DNA of 64,000 nt from the NCBI RefSeq assembly GCF_021531435.1, contig NZ_JAFBIS010000006.1, forward strand, positions 1 through 64,000, written 5' to 3'. Shown here piece after piece: positions 1-8,693 of the stretch; the first letter of the stretch is position 1; every line of letters starts with the position of its first letter. Origin of the DNA: Oscillibacter valericigenes. GTDB taxonomy: Bacteria; Bacillota; Clostridia; Oscillospirales; Oscillospiraceae. The notes beneath the pieces were generated by a model. It was not told the DNA's origin. It did no database searches and worked only from the letters and a program-made list of their open reading frames with translations. Made by a program: the position numbers and the translations under genes.

Positions 1-408
1 TCCTTTATATAGTCCTATTGTATCATATTAGTACTATATAGTAAATGCTTTTATGACATTTTTTGCAAAGAACTTTTAGAAAAGCCAAGAGAATTGCAGC
101 TAAAAAACAGCTAAAAGCAAGTGTTCTTTGGCGATTTGTGGCCTCATTTCACGAATGGGTAGGCCTTTATAACCAGAAACTCAATACTTTTGGACTGTTC
201 TTCTATAGTCCAAAATCTTGGGATAGTTTTACTCAATTAGGTTCTGTAATGTTGCATTGTTGTTGGAAAGATTCAATCATCAGGATAAAACAGAACATAA
301 TCCGTTCATTGCTGTTAGCGCCGGGCGGAATTCGCCATTGGGGGGATGCGGACAAAATCTTGGAACAAATAAGGTTCAAAAGGAGCCTGTATGTACATTT
401 AAACAACG

Positions 409-830
409 GATTACGGCCGGCGCTATGCCGGATATAACCAGGTGGACGGCGTGATCCGCTGCGGATGCTGGAGCCATATGCGGCGATATTGGCGTAAGGC
501 GATGCCGAAGGGGGCAACGAAAGAGACCTCCAAGGCAGCCTGGGGCTATGACTATTGCAATAAGCTCTTTACTCTGGAGAAGAAATTTTTCCAAATGAGT
601 GATCTAATACGCAAAACAGCGCGTCGGGCAGCAAATTGGCTGATGCCGTGACATATGCTAAGAACCAGAAGAAATTCCTGAATGCGTTTTTGGAACATGG
701 CGAGGTAGATATCTCAAATAACCTGGCTGAAAACGCAATCCGCCCGTTTGTCCAAGGCCGTAAAGCATGGCTGTTCTGCGATACACCGAAGGGCGCAGAT
801 TCCAGTGCGACTGCTGCGGTCCGCAAGAAC
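409..830 (+). pseudogene. Decayed IS66-family transposase remnant
   Basis: Two reading frames together give recognisable pieces of the C-terminal half of an IS66 transposase. Positions 409-630 read GYNQVDGVIRCGCW then AMPKGATKETSKAAWGY, the typical zinc-knuckle and following block. A second frame from about 610 reads SKLADAVTYAKNQKKF then HGEVDISNNLAENAIRPF, containing the last catalytic-core block (DISNN-AENAIRPF). The frame switch at about 610-640, loss of the N-terminal half and divergence after about 825 show it is dead. No terminal inverted repeats are visible. Sequence 1-408 upstream is AT-rich and only doubtfully part of the element. Family assignment is from motif memory, not a search. 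Confidence 0.75.
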
Positions 831-1780
831 TGTATCCTTCCTACAAAAAAGATTTCACCCGAGGACCTCTGACGCGAGGCCATCGGGCGTTTTCTTTTTT
901 CCGGGTGATTATTGAGCACTTACAATAAGGAGGCGGGTAAGTGTTCCCAGAAGTGATATATGATTATCGAAAAATCTCTTAAAACAAAATTCCTCTTAGA
1001 CAGACCCTGGATATTTCCGCGGTCTGCAAGAGGGATTCTGACATTTATGCATTGGGCTCTCTGGGGACGGATCCTACATGACTGATCACAGCCGTATGAA
1101 CTGCGGGGTTCTTGCCGGAGTCTTGAAATCAGATGTCCCTTGTCTACCCGATCGATTGACTGCTTATCATACCTTTGACCGGTTTGGACTTATTGCCGAT
1201 TCCTTCAGCAGAGCGGATATTCTAAGAGATAAGACAGCGTTCTTTACAGTGGAAAGATCATTGAATAAGACTGTTCGCAGGGGGGCATCTATAAAATCCT
1301 GCGCATGTTCATCAAGTGTTTTCTGCAAAAACAGAGGTTTGCTTTTGGCGCGTTCCTGAGCGGCCGAACCGCTGCTGAAAAACCGCTGTATGAATCTCGT
1401 ATGTAATGGATAATCGCTCATAAAAAATTTGGGGATCAGGAGACCGGCACCTATCTTCAGAAAGAGATCCAACTTATCGTTGCGGATGAGGCAGAGCGTC
1501 TCCGAGTGCAGATTCCACAGCAGCAAATCCGCAACTCTTATCATGCTGAACCGTTTTCTGCCGGAGGGCTCGGAAGAAGGCTTCAGGTAGCCGGCACCGG
1601 TCCGACGGAAGATTTTTATGCGTCTGTATGCTCTCTGGCATCTTCAGAATCTCTTAAAACAAAATATAGTGGTTGTTAAATATATAATATAAGAGATAAT
1701 ATGATAATTTATAATACAGACACTGAAGAAAGCAATCCGGGATCACAGATTTCTCTGAAATAAAAAATGCGGAAAAGCAA
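831..1780. other. Degenerate sequence without an intact gene
   Basis: This stretch of about 950 bases has only short open frames on both strands and no convincing ribosome site. One plus-strand stretch at about 1470-1550 reads LIVADEAERLRVQ, which resembles the Walker B region of AAA-type transposition helper ATPases, but it lacks a start and a Walker A motif. I take the region as decayed mobile-element DNA; function unknown. Confidence 0.4.
973..1665. repeat. Pair of 18-bp direct repeats, 657 bp apart
   Basis: The 18-mer AATCTCTTAAAACAAAAT occurs at 973-990 and again at 1648-1665 in the same orientation. The copies bracket most of the degenerate DNA between the IS66 remnant and the tRNA gene. 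They could be leftover flanks of a mobile element or a duplicated fragment; there are no inverted termini to settle it. Confidence 0.6.
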
Positions 1781-1783
1781 AAA

Positions 1784-1829
1784 AGAAAGTACCGATTTTT
1801 AACCATTTTGGTTAAAAATCGGTACTTTC
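1784..1829 (-). terminator. Long hairpin terminator of tRNA-Pro
   Basis: A perfect 22-bp inverted repeat (arms 1784-1805 and 1809-1830, 3-base loop) lies directly 3' of the tRNA on the minus strand and is followed by T-rich sequence. The distal arm reaches the final base of the encoded CCA. The stem is much longer than a usual intrinsic terminator. Confidence 0.7.
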
Positions 1830-1905
<76 letters not shown>

Positions 1906-2210
1906 ATATTTTCTTTTCCTGCTCGTCTTGAGTCAGCTTGTTTATATTAGCATGGCTTTCCGGAAAAAGCAACCCCTATTTTTGATTTTTTTAAAATTTT
2001 TGATCGAGTGCCACATTGAAAAGCAGAAGCTGTCCAGTTTTTGGGACATGCCGGATGTTAAACTGATGAAAAACACAGGGAGCTCAAGCCCCTATATGCG
2101 CAAGAGCGCCTTCTCCCCATCAGGCTGGGCGCAATAACCAGCCAACAATCTATGTTGTCTTTGATAAATCTTGTATCAACTACGATCACCATAAAAAAGC
2201 GAATAAGGAA
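1906..2210. other. Intergenic gap, no gene seen
   Basis: About 300 bases between the tRNA and the cas promoter. I see only a short unsupported frame with no ribosome site or recognisable product. Confidence 0.5.
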
Positions 2211-2240
2211 TTGTCAAAAACTGTAAAAATATGTTATAAT
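2211..2240 (+). promoter_or_regulatory. Sigma-A promoter of the cas operon
   Basis: TTGTCA at 2211-2216 and TATAAT at 2235-2240 are separated by 18 bp, with an extended TG at 2232-2233. Transcription would start near 2247, giving a short leader with the ribosome site AGGTGG (2275-2280) ahead of the cas3 ATG at 2285. Confidence 0.75.
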
Positions 2241-2284
2241 TTAACAAAAAGTGATAATCTGCACAGCAGGAGTGAGGTGGTACG

Positions 2285-4687
2285 ATGGAGTTTCCGGCAC
2301 ATATACGCATTCAGGAGGACGGTACGCGGAACATTCAAAGTGTTGCGGAACATTGCCGCGGGGCAGCGCGCTGCGCAGCCGAGTCTCTGGGCGGTATCGG
2401 CTTATCCAAAGCGGCCTATCTGACCGGACTGCTGCATGACTTGGGCAAGGCCACGCCGGAATTTCAGGCTTACATCGAGAGTGCGGTCAACGGGGAAGCA
2501 GTCCGGCGCGGAGCGGTGGTCCATACCTTTGCAGGGGTGCGGCTGCTGCTGGAGCAGTACCACGGGCCAACGCCGGCTTCTTACGATGACATCACATGCG
2601 AGCTTCTGGCGTTCGCCATCGGCTCCCATCACGGATCATTCGACTGTGTCGGTGAAACACGCTCCTCCGGTTTTCAGCACAGGCTGCTGTCCCATGACAG
2701 CGAGTACCGCGAAGCCGTGCAAAACTTTTTGAGCAGCTGCGCCGGTCAGGATGAAATCGATTCATTGTTTCGGGCTTCCTGCCAGGAGCTGACAGGTGTT
2801 TTCGAAAAAATCCAGGACCAGTTGTGTACAGATGCCGCCCTTGCCCGTCGGGAGCTTCCCTTCTATGTCGGACTTACGGCACGGCTTCTGCTGTCAGCGG
2901 TGATTCAGGGCGACCGCCGGGATACCGCGGAATTTATGACCGGAACGGCCCGGCCCGTGTTTCCGGAAGACAGGCGTCCGCTCTGGGAAGCCCGGCTCCG
3001 GTATATGGAGCAAAAGCTCGCTCGCTTTCCGTCTGAGACGGACATTCAAAAAGCCCGGCGGCAAATTTCAGACCAGTGCCGTCTTTTTGCGGAACGGCCG
3101 GGCGGGGTCTTCCGGCTGAACGTGCCCACCGGGGCGGGAAAGACTCTGAGTTCCCTGCGCTATGCCCTGACCAATGCCGCGCGATGGAACAAATCCCGCA
3201 TTATTTTCACCGCGCCGCTGCTGACGATTTTGGAGCAGAACGCCCAGGTCATCCGGGACTACGTAGGCAATGACAGCATCATTCTGGAGCATCACTCCAA
3301 CCTCGTCCGCACACAGGAGACCCCTGAACAGCTGGACCTTCAGGAGCTGCTGGCCGAGGATTGGAGCGCACCTGTCATCATTACCACGCTGGTCCAGCTG
3401 CTGAACACCCTGTTCAGCGGAAAGACCACCTGCATCCGCCGGTTTCAGGCCCTCTCCAACAGCATCATCATTCTGGACGAAGTGCAGACCGTGCCCGCAA
3501 AAATGCTGACGCTTTTCAATCTGGCCGTGAACTTCCTGTCGGAGGTCTGCGGCACCACCGTGGTGCTTTGCTCCGCCACGCAGCCCTGCCTGGAAAAGAC
3601 CGCGTATCCGCTGGTATCCGTTCCAAAGGACATCGTCCCCTATGACCGGGAATTGTGGAAGGCATTTCGCAGAACGCAAATTCAAAACGCCGGGAATATG
3701 CGGCTGGAGGATATTCCGGCCTTCGCGCTGGAAATTCTGGAGAGCGCGGACAGCCTGCTGATCGTATGCAACAAGAAAGACGAGGCGGCGTATCTCTACC
3801 GGGAGCTGTCCCATGGTGATCTCTATTGCTGCCACCTGTCCGCCGCCATGTGCACAGCCCACCGCCGGACGGCGCTGGCCGGTCTCCAGACTGCATTGGC
3901 CTCGGGTGAAAAGACCGTCTGCGTGTCCACGCAGGTCATTGAGGCGGGTGTGGACATCTCCTTTGAGCGGGTGATCCGGCTCTCCGCCGGGATGGACAGC
4001 GTGGTGCAAGCCGCCGGGCGCTGCAACCGCAACAGCGAGCAGGCCGGTCCCGCTCCGGTCTACCTGGTGCAGTGCCAAAACGAGAATCTGGCAAGGCTGC
4101 CGGATATTCAGCGTGGAAAAGACGCCACGGGAGAACTGCTGGCGCAGTACTGCCGGCGGCCGGAGCGGTTCCAGAACGATCTGGCCTCCGACGAGGCGAT
4201 CGGTTATTACTATCACCGCCTTTATCAGGAGATGCCGGATGGATTTCAGGATTACAGAGTCGAGGGAAAGCACTATACGGTCTTCTCGCTCCTGTCCGAC
4301 AACAGCTTTTTCTCCGATGACCGGGCGGAGGCCCACGGCACCTACTTTTTGAACCAGGCTTTTCAGCTGGCCGGCAGGCTGTTCCAGGTGTATGACGAGG
4401 ACAGCCTGGATGTCATCGTTCCATATAGGGAAGGCCGGACGGTAATATCCGCTCTGCGCTCCGACCGGGCCAGGCGGGATCTGGCATACCGCCGGAGCTG
4501 TCTGGAGCAGGCCAAGCCATACACGGTCTCCCTGTATCAATACCAGCGGCAGAAGCTGGAGCAGGCGCACGGCCTGCTGCCCATCCGGGACGATGACGCC
4601 AGCGTCTGGGTACTGGCAGAGGGGTTCTATGACGAGGAGACCGGCTTCTCACAAAACGGAACCACAGCACAATTTTGGGAGGTGTAA
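2285..4687 (+). CDS. cas3: Cas3 nuclease-helicase, type I-C
   Basis: Encodes the effector nuclease-helicase that is recruited by Cascade to nick and unwind target DNA. The N-terminal HD nuclease domain has LLHDLGK at about residues 48-54, a later IGSHHG histidine pair, and space for the usual metal site. The superfamily 2 helicase follows: Walker A PTGAGKT at about 281-287, motif II DEVQ at about 398, SAT in CSATQP, and motif VI QAAGRCNRN at about 576-584. At 800 residues it is normal for I-C. It is first in an operon in which every downstream gene overlaps or nearly touches its neighbour. No inactivating change was seen, so interference should be possible. Confidence 0.96.
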   Translation: MEFPAHIRIQEDGTRNIQSVAEHCRGAARCAAESLGGIGLSKAAYLTGLLHDLGKATPEFQAYIESAVNGEAVRRGAVVHTFAGVRLLLEQYHGPTPASYDDITCELLAFAIGSHHGSFDCVGETRSSGFQHRLLSHDSEYREAVQNFLSSCAGQDEIDSLFRASCQELTGVFEKIQDQLCTDAALARRELPFYVGLTARLLLSAVIQGDRRDTAEFMTGTARPVFPEDRRPLWEARLRYMEQKLARFPSETDIQKARRQISDQCRLFAERPGGVFRLNVPTGAGKTLSSLRYALTNAARWNKSRIIFTAPLLTILEQNAQVIRDYVGNDSIILEHHSNLVRTQETPEQLDLQELLAEDWSAPVIITTLVQLLNTLFSGKTTCIRRFQALSNSIIILDEVQTVPAKMLTLFNLAVNFLSEVCGTTVVLCSATQPCLEKTAYPLVSVPKDIVPYDRELWKAFRRTQIQNAGNMRLEDIPAFALEILESADSLLIVCNKKDEAAYLYRELSHGDLYCCHLSAAMCTAHRRTALAGLQTALASGEKTVCVSTQVIEAGVDISFERVIRLSAGMDSVVQAAGRCNRNSEQAGPAPVYLVQCQNENLARLPDIQRGKDATGELLAQYCRRPERFQNDLASDEAIGYYYHRLYQEMPDGFQDYRVEGKHYTVFSLLSDNSFFSDDRAEAHGTYFLNQAFQLAGRLFQVYDEDSLDVIVPYREGRTVISALRSDRARRDLAYRRSCLEQAKPYTVSLYQYQRQKLEQAHGLLPIRDDDASVWVLAEGFYDEETGFSQNGTTAQFWEV

Positions 4688-4689
4688 GC

Positions 4690-5418
4690 GTGAAGAATAC
4701 GAAATATCCGAATATCGTGGAATTTCAGGTGACCGGAAACTATGCCTTGTTTTCCGATCCCATCCTGCGTCTCGGCGGAGAAAAATGCACCTATCAGGTG
4801 CCGACCTACGAGGCGCTGAAGGGCATTTTATCTTCAACGTATTGGAAGCCTACGTTTATTTGGTACATCGATGCCGTCCGGGTAATGAACCCCATCCAAA
4901 CGGAGGTCAAGGGTATCCGGCCCGTCAAGTACCACGGCGGCAACGACCTGGCGTATTATACATACCTCAAGAACTGCCGCTACCAGGTGCGGGCCCATTT
5001 TGAGTGGAACGAAAACCGCCCGGAGCTGGCCGGAGACCGCAGCGAGAACAAGCACCATGAGATCGCCAAAAAGATGATCCGCAAAGGAGGCCGCCGGGAT
5101 ATTTTCCTGGGCGCCCGGGAGTGTCAGGGCTACGTGGAGCCCTGTGTGTTCGGCGAGGGGGCGGGCCATTACGATTCCCTCCCGGAGCTGGGCTTCGGCC
5201 TGATGTACCACGGCATCACCTACGCGGACGAGGCGTACTCCGAGGAAACGGCGGGCAAAATGACGGCGAATTTCTGGAGCCCGGTCATGCGGCAGGGCGT
5301 GATCACCTTCCCAAAGCCGGAGGAATGTCCCCTGCACAAGATGCTGCGGACTATGGAGGTCAAGCCCTTCGGCGAGGGCAGCTTCACCGGCCTGCGGGAA
5401 TTCGGGGAGGTGAACTGA
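4690..5418 (+). CDS. cas5c: Cas5c, crRNA-processing endoribonuclease
   Basis: In type I-C systems Cas5c replaces Cas6: it cuts the repeat transcript to give the 5' handle and stays on the crRNA end in Cascade. The protein reads NIVEFQVTGNYALFSDP then RLGGEKCTYQVPTYEALKG near its start, typical of the family. It has an aromatic STYWKP segment near residue 50 and an NKHHE motif near 120, where the Bacillus halodurans enzyme carries its catalytic tyrosine and Lys-His. I chose GTG at 4690 because GGAGGTG (4678-4684) precedes it, 2 bases after the cas3 stop. Length is 242 residues. The residue equivalences are inferred by position only. Confidence 0.93.
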   Translation: MKNTKYPNIVEFQVTGNYALFSDPILRLGGEKCTYQVPTYEALKGILSSTYWKPTFIWYIDAVRVMNPIQTEVKGIRPVKYHGGNDLAYYTYLKNCRYQVRAHFEWNENRPELAGDRSENKHHEIAKKMIRKGGRRDIFLGARECQGYVEPCVFGEGAGHYDSLPELGFGLMYHGITYADEAYSEETAGKMTANFWSPVMRQGVITFPKPEECPLHKMLRTMEVKPFGEGSFTGLREFGEVN

Positions 5419-7221
5419 ATGGGACTGCTGCAAAAGGCCTGTGAGACCTATGACTGCCACGCCCACTATGCGGGCCTGCCGCGGGAGGGCCATGAGACCC
5501 TGGCGCCTGTCTCCCACATCCTCACCTCCGCGCAGATCGAAATTACCCTGGATCAGGACGGAAACTTCGTGAGTGCCCGGGCGGTGGACAAAGCAGAGCC
5601 GAAAATCGTGATCCCGGTCACGGAGGAGTCCGGCGGGCGCACCTCCGCTCCCTGCGCCCACCCGCTCTGTGAGCAGTTGGGATACCTGGCGGACTATGAT
5701 GAAAAGAAGCATGCCCTGTATGTGGACCAGCTGGCCGACTGGGCGGACTCGCCTTACGGACATCCCAAGCTCCGGCCCATTCTGGCCTATGTCAGGGGCG
5801 GAACGATTTTGACCGACCTGGCCGGGAGCGATGTGATCCATCTGGATGAAACGGGCCGTCCAAAGGACGAGAAGGCGCTGGTGCGGTGGCGTGTCATCGG
5901 CCTGGATGCCGAGGAAAACGCCGCCTGCTGGACGGATCAAAGCCTGTTCCGCGCGTTCATCGGCTATTACAGGGCAAAAACGGAGCAGCAGGCGCAGGCG
6001 CTGTGCATGATCGGCGGAAATCTGGCCAGGCCCGCCAGCCAGCATCCCAAGGGGATCATCCCCCTGTGCGGCGGCAACGCCAAGCTGATCTCCTCTAATG
6101 ACAGCAGCGGCTTTACCTACCGGGGCCGTTTTTCGGAGGACTGGCAGGGGGCCACGGTCAGCTATGAGGCGTCTCAGAAGGCCCACAACGCCTTGCGCTG
6201 GCTGGCGGCGGAGCAGGGCGCGCAGGCGGTATACGGCGGCAGAGCCTTTTTATGCTGGAATCCCCAGGGGAAAAAGGTGTGCGGTGTGACCGGACCGTTC
6301 CGGATCAACACGGAGCCCGTCACGGAGCCCACGGAATATCAGGAGGATCTAAAAAAGGTCCTGCTGGGCTACAAGGCGGCGCTGCCGGAGAGCGCAGGCG
6401 TGGTGATCGCCGCCTTTGACGCCGCCACCACGGGGCGCCTGTCCCTGACCTATTACAACGAGCTGCTGGGCTCCGATTTTCTGGAAAGGCTGTACGACTG
6501 GGACGCGTCCTGCTGCTGGCCGAACCGAAGGGGCGAGATCTGGTCGCCCTCCCTTCTTCAGATTGTCAACTGTGCCTTTGGAACCCAGCAGGGACAGCTG
6601 CTGAAAACCGACGACCGCGTGCTGAAGCAGCAGATGCAGCGGCTGGTATCGTGCCGGGTGGACCGGGCCAGGCTGCCCGCCGACATCAAGCAAGCACTGG
6701 TACAGAGGGCCTCCAGGCCGCTAGCCTACGAGAAGGCGGTGCGGGAAAAAATTCTGTTTACCGCATGTGCCGTTTTGAAAAAATATGATTTTGACCGAAA
6801 CAGGGAGGAATGGAACATGGAACTGGACCCCAGCAAGCATGACCGCAGCTATCAATTTGGACGACTGCTGGCCGTTCTGGAAAAGGTGGAGCGGGATACC
6901 TACGGCAGTGACGAGGGGCGGGAGCCCAATGCCATCCGGCAGCAGTCGGTGTTCTGCCAACGGCCCATGTACGCGGCAGCCAACATTGAAAAACAGCTGG
7001 AACGGGCCTACTTCCCCCGTCTGCGGCCCGGTACGCGGGCGTTTTACAAAAACCTGATCAGTCAGATCATGGAAGAGATCCACAAGTTCCCGGACAGCCA
7101 GTGGAACCAGCCTCTGGCAGATACGTATTTGATGGGCTACTATCTCCAGCGCGGCGCGCTGTACGCACCCAAGGAAAAACATATTGAGGAGGACAACGAA
7201 AATGAGCACATTGCAGAATAA
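5419..7221 (+). CDS. cas8c: Cas8c (Csd1), large Cascade subunit
   Basis: Large subunit of the type I-C surveillance complex, which recognises the PAM and holds the R-loop. It starts with ATG immediately after the cas5c stop, with GGGGAGGTG just upstream. The 600 residues match the family's usual length. Characteristic stretches include YFNELLG-type text (LTYYNELLGSDFLERLYDW at about 350) and SPSLLQIVNCAFGTQQG near 376. The C-terminal 134 residues form the small-subunit region, which has its own internal start (separate entry). The 3' end overlaps cas7 by 20 bases. No frameshift is visible. Confidence 0.93.
   Translation: MGLLQKACETYDCHAHYAGLPREGHETLAPVSHILTSAQIEITLDQDGNFVSARAVDKAEPKIVIPVTEESGGRTSAPCAHPLCEQLGYLADYDEKKHALYVDQLADWADSPYGHPKLRPILAYVRGGTILTDLAGSDVIHLDETGRPKDEKALVRWRVIGLDAEENAACWTDQSLFRAFIGYYRAKTEQQAQALCMIGGNLARPASQHPKGIIPLCGGNAKLISSNDSSGFTYRGRFSEDWQGATVSYEASQKAHNALRWLAAEQGAQAVYGGRAFLCWNPQGKKVCGVTGPFRINTEPVTEPTEYQEDLKKVLLGYKAALPESAGVVIAAFDAATTGRLSLTYYNELLGSDFLERLYDWDASCCWPNRRGEIWSPSLLQIVNCAFGTQQGQLLKTDDRVLKQQMQRLVSCRVDRARLPADIKQALVQRASRPLAYEKAVREKILFTACAVLKKYDFDRNREEWNMELDPSKHDRSYQFGRLLAVLEKVERDTYGSDEGREPNAIRQQSVFCQRPMYAAANIEKQLERAYFPRLRPGTRAFYKNLISQIMEEIHKFPDSQWNQPLADTYLMGYYLQRGALYAPKEKHIEEDNENEHIAE
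6817..7221 (+). CDS. cas11c: Cas11c small subunit from an internal start in cas8c
   Basis: Type I-C complexes contain several copies of a small subunit translated from inside the cas8c message (established for Desulfovibrio I-C). Here the signal is clear: AGGGAGGA at 6802-6809 lies 7 bases before an in-frame ATG at 6817, in the middle of cas8c. The product would be 134 residues beginning MELDPSKHDRSYQFGRLL, mainly helical by appearance, which matches the expected size. It ends at the same stop as cas8c. The expression is inferred from the ribosome site and precedent, not shown. Confidence 0.8.
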   Translation: MELDPSKHDRSYQFGRLLAVLEKVERDTYGSDEGREPNAIRQQSVFCQRPMYAAANIEKQLERAYFPRLRPGTRAFYKNLISQIMEEIHKFPDSQWNQPLADTYLMGYYLQRGALYAPKEKHIEEDNENEHIAE

Positions 7222-8044
7222 GATCGATTTTGTGGCGCTGATCTCGGTCAGCATGGCCAACGCCAACGGAGATCCCCTCAACGGGAACCGGCCCCGGACG
7301 GATTACAATGGCTTCGGTGAGATCTCCGACGTGTGTATCAAGCGGAAAATCCGCAACCGGATGCAGGACCAGGGATACAAGGTCTTTGTCCAGTCTGACG
7401 ACCGGAGCGACGACGGCTGCGGCAGCCTGAGCGAGCGGGCCTCCGCCGTTCTGAAGGGCATGAAGGACCGGGAGGAGGCTGTCAAAAAAGCCTGTGAGAC
7501 CTGGCTGGATGTACGTACCTTCGGACAAGTATTTGCGTTTAAATCCAAAGATGCCGGTCCCTCCATAGGTGTGCGGGGCCCGGTCTCCATCCATCAGGCG
7601 GTCAGCGTCTCCCCCATTGAGGTGCAGTCTCTCCAGATCACCAAAAGCGTCAACGGCGAGCCGGGCGAGAAGCGCTCCTCCGACACCATGGGCATGAAGC
7701 ATTTCGTCCAGTTTGGACTGTATCAGCTCAAGGGCTCCATCAATGTGCAGCTGGCGGAAAAGACGGGCTTTTCAGAGGAGGACGCGGAGGTCGTCAAGGA
7801 ATGCCTGCGGACCCTGTTTGTCAACGACGCCTCCGCCGCCCGCCCGGACGGCTCCATGGAGGTCGTCAAGCTCTACTGGTGGCGCCACAACTGCAAAGAG
7901 GGACAATACTCTTCGGCCCGGGTGCACCGTTCGGTAAAGGCCACGCTGAAGGACCCGGAGCTGCTCCCCTCTTCCGTCGACGACTATGTCATCACGCTGG
8001 AAGAGCTGCCCGGTCTGGAGCCGGAAGTGATCGATGGAGTATAA
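7202..8044 (+). CDS. cas7c: Cas7c (Csd2), crRNA backbone subunit
   Basis: Backbone protein of Cascade; multiple copies coat the crRNA spacer. The start reads KIDFVALISVSMANANGDP followed by GNRPRTD, the Csd2 signature, and DTMGMKHFVQFGLY lies mid-protein. I chose ATG 7202 because GAGGAGG at about 7186-7192 is well spaced, rather than the TTG at 7184 that is part of the ribosome site itself. Length is 280 residues, normal. It overlaps cas8c by 20 bases and cas4 by 11, suggesting translational coupling and high expression from one message. Confidence 0.95.
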   Translation: MSTLQNKIDFVALISVSMANANGDPLNGNRPRTDYNGFGEISDVCIKRKIRNRMQDQGYKVFVQSDDRSDDGCGSLSERASAVLKGMKDREEAVKKACETWLDVRTFGQVFAFKSKDAGPSIGVRGPVSIHQAVSVSPIEVQSLQITKSVNGEPGEKRSSDTMGMKHFVQFGLYQLKGSINVQLAEKTGFSEEDAEVVKECLRTLFVNDASAARPDGSMEVVKLYWWRHNCKEGQYSSARVHRSVKATLKDPELLPSSVDDYVITLEELPGLEPEVIDGV

Positions 8045-8693
8045 AGAGGAGGACTATCTCCAGATCTCCGGCCTCCAGCACTTCAAATTCTGCCGCCGGC
8101 AGTGGGCGCTGATCCACATCGAAAACCAGTGGGCGGAGAGCTGGAGGACCACGGACGGGAAGATCATGCATGAAAAGGCCCATGACGCATCGTCGAAAGA
8201 GCGGCGCGGCGATCTGCTGGTCACCCGGGACATGCCTGTCTTTTCCCGCGTGCTGGGTATTTCCGGCGCCTGCGATGTGGTGGAGTTCCGCAGGTCCGAG
8301 GCAGGGGTGCCCCTCCACGGGCAGGAGGGCCTATATCAGCCCTTCCCCGTGGAGTATAAGCGCGGCTCGCCCCGCGGGGACACCTCCAACGCCCTGCAGC
8401 TCTGTGCCCAGGCTATGTGCCTGGAGGAGATGCTGTGCTGCGGGATCCCGGAGGGCGCCCTGTATTACGGGGAACCCCGCCGCCGGGAAACGGTAAAACT
8501 GACGCAGGAACTCCGGCAGGAGGTCCGGGACTGTCTTGCGGAAATGCACGCGCTGTACGAAAGGGGTTACACCCCCAGGGTGAAACCCACAAAAGCCTGC
8601 AGCGCCTGTTCCCTGAAAGAGCTCTGCCTGCCCAGGCTCCTGCGCGGCGGTTCCGCCCGGGACTATGTGAAGGCGAGATTGGAGGAACTATGA
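8034..8693 (+). CDS. cas4: Cas4 Fe-S exonuclease for spacer processing
   Basis: Cas4 trims prespacers and selects those with the right PAM together with Cas1-Cas2. The 219-residue protein shows QHFKFCRRQWALIH at the N-terminus, giving the first iron-sulfur cysteine, and CSACSLKELCLP near residue 193, giving the other three. RecB-family nuclease residues appear as GACDVVEF (Asp) and FPVEYKRG (Glu and Lys). It overlaps cas7 by 11 bases, and its stop overlaps the cas1 start codon as ATGA. The gene looks intact although its partner cas1 is not. Confidence 0.94.
   Translation: MEYKEEDYLQISGLQHFKFCRRQWALIHIENQWAESWRTTDGKIMHEKAHDASSKERRGDLLVTRDMPVFSRVLGISGACDVVEFRRSEAGVPLHGQEGLYQPFPVEYKRGSPRGDTSNALQLCAQAMCLEEMLCCGIPEGALYYGEPRRRETVKLTQELRQEVRDCLAEMHALYERGYTPRVKPTKACSACSLKELCLPRLLRGGSARDYVKARLEEL

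Noticed and set aside
1470-1550. ATPase gene suggested by ADEAERL
   Set aside because: Single short motif without start, Walker A or adequate length; chance or a remnant.
3068-4570. 500-codon antisense frame across cas3
   Set aside because: Shadow of a GC-rich gene; no recognisable product and no start context, while cas3 motifs are complete on the plus strand.
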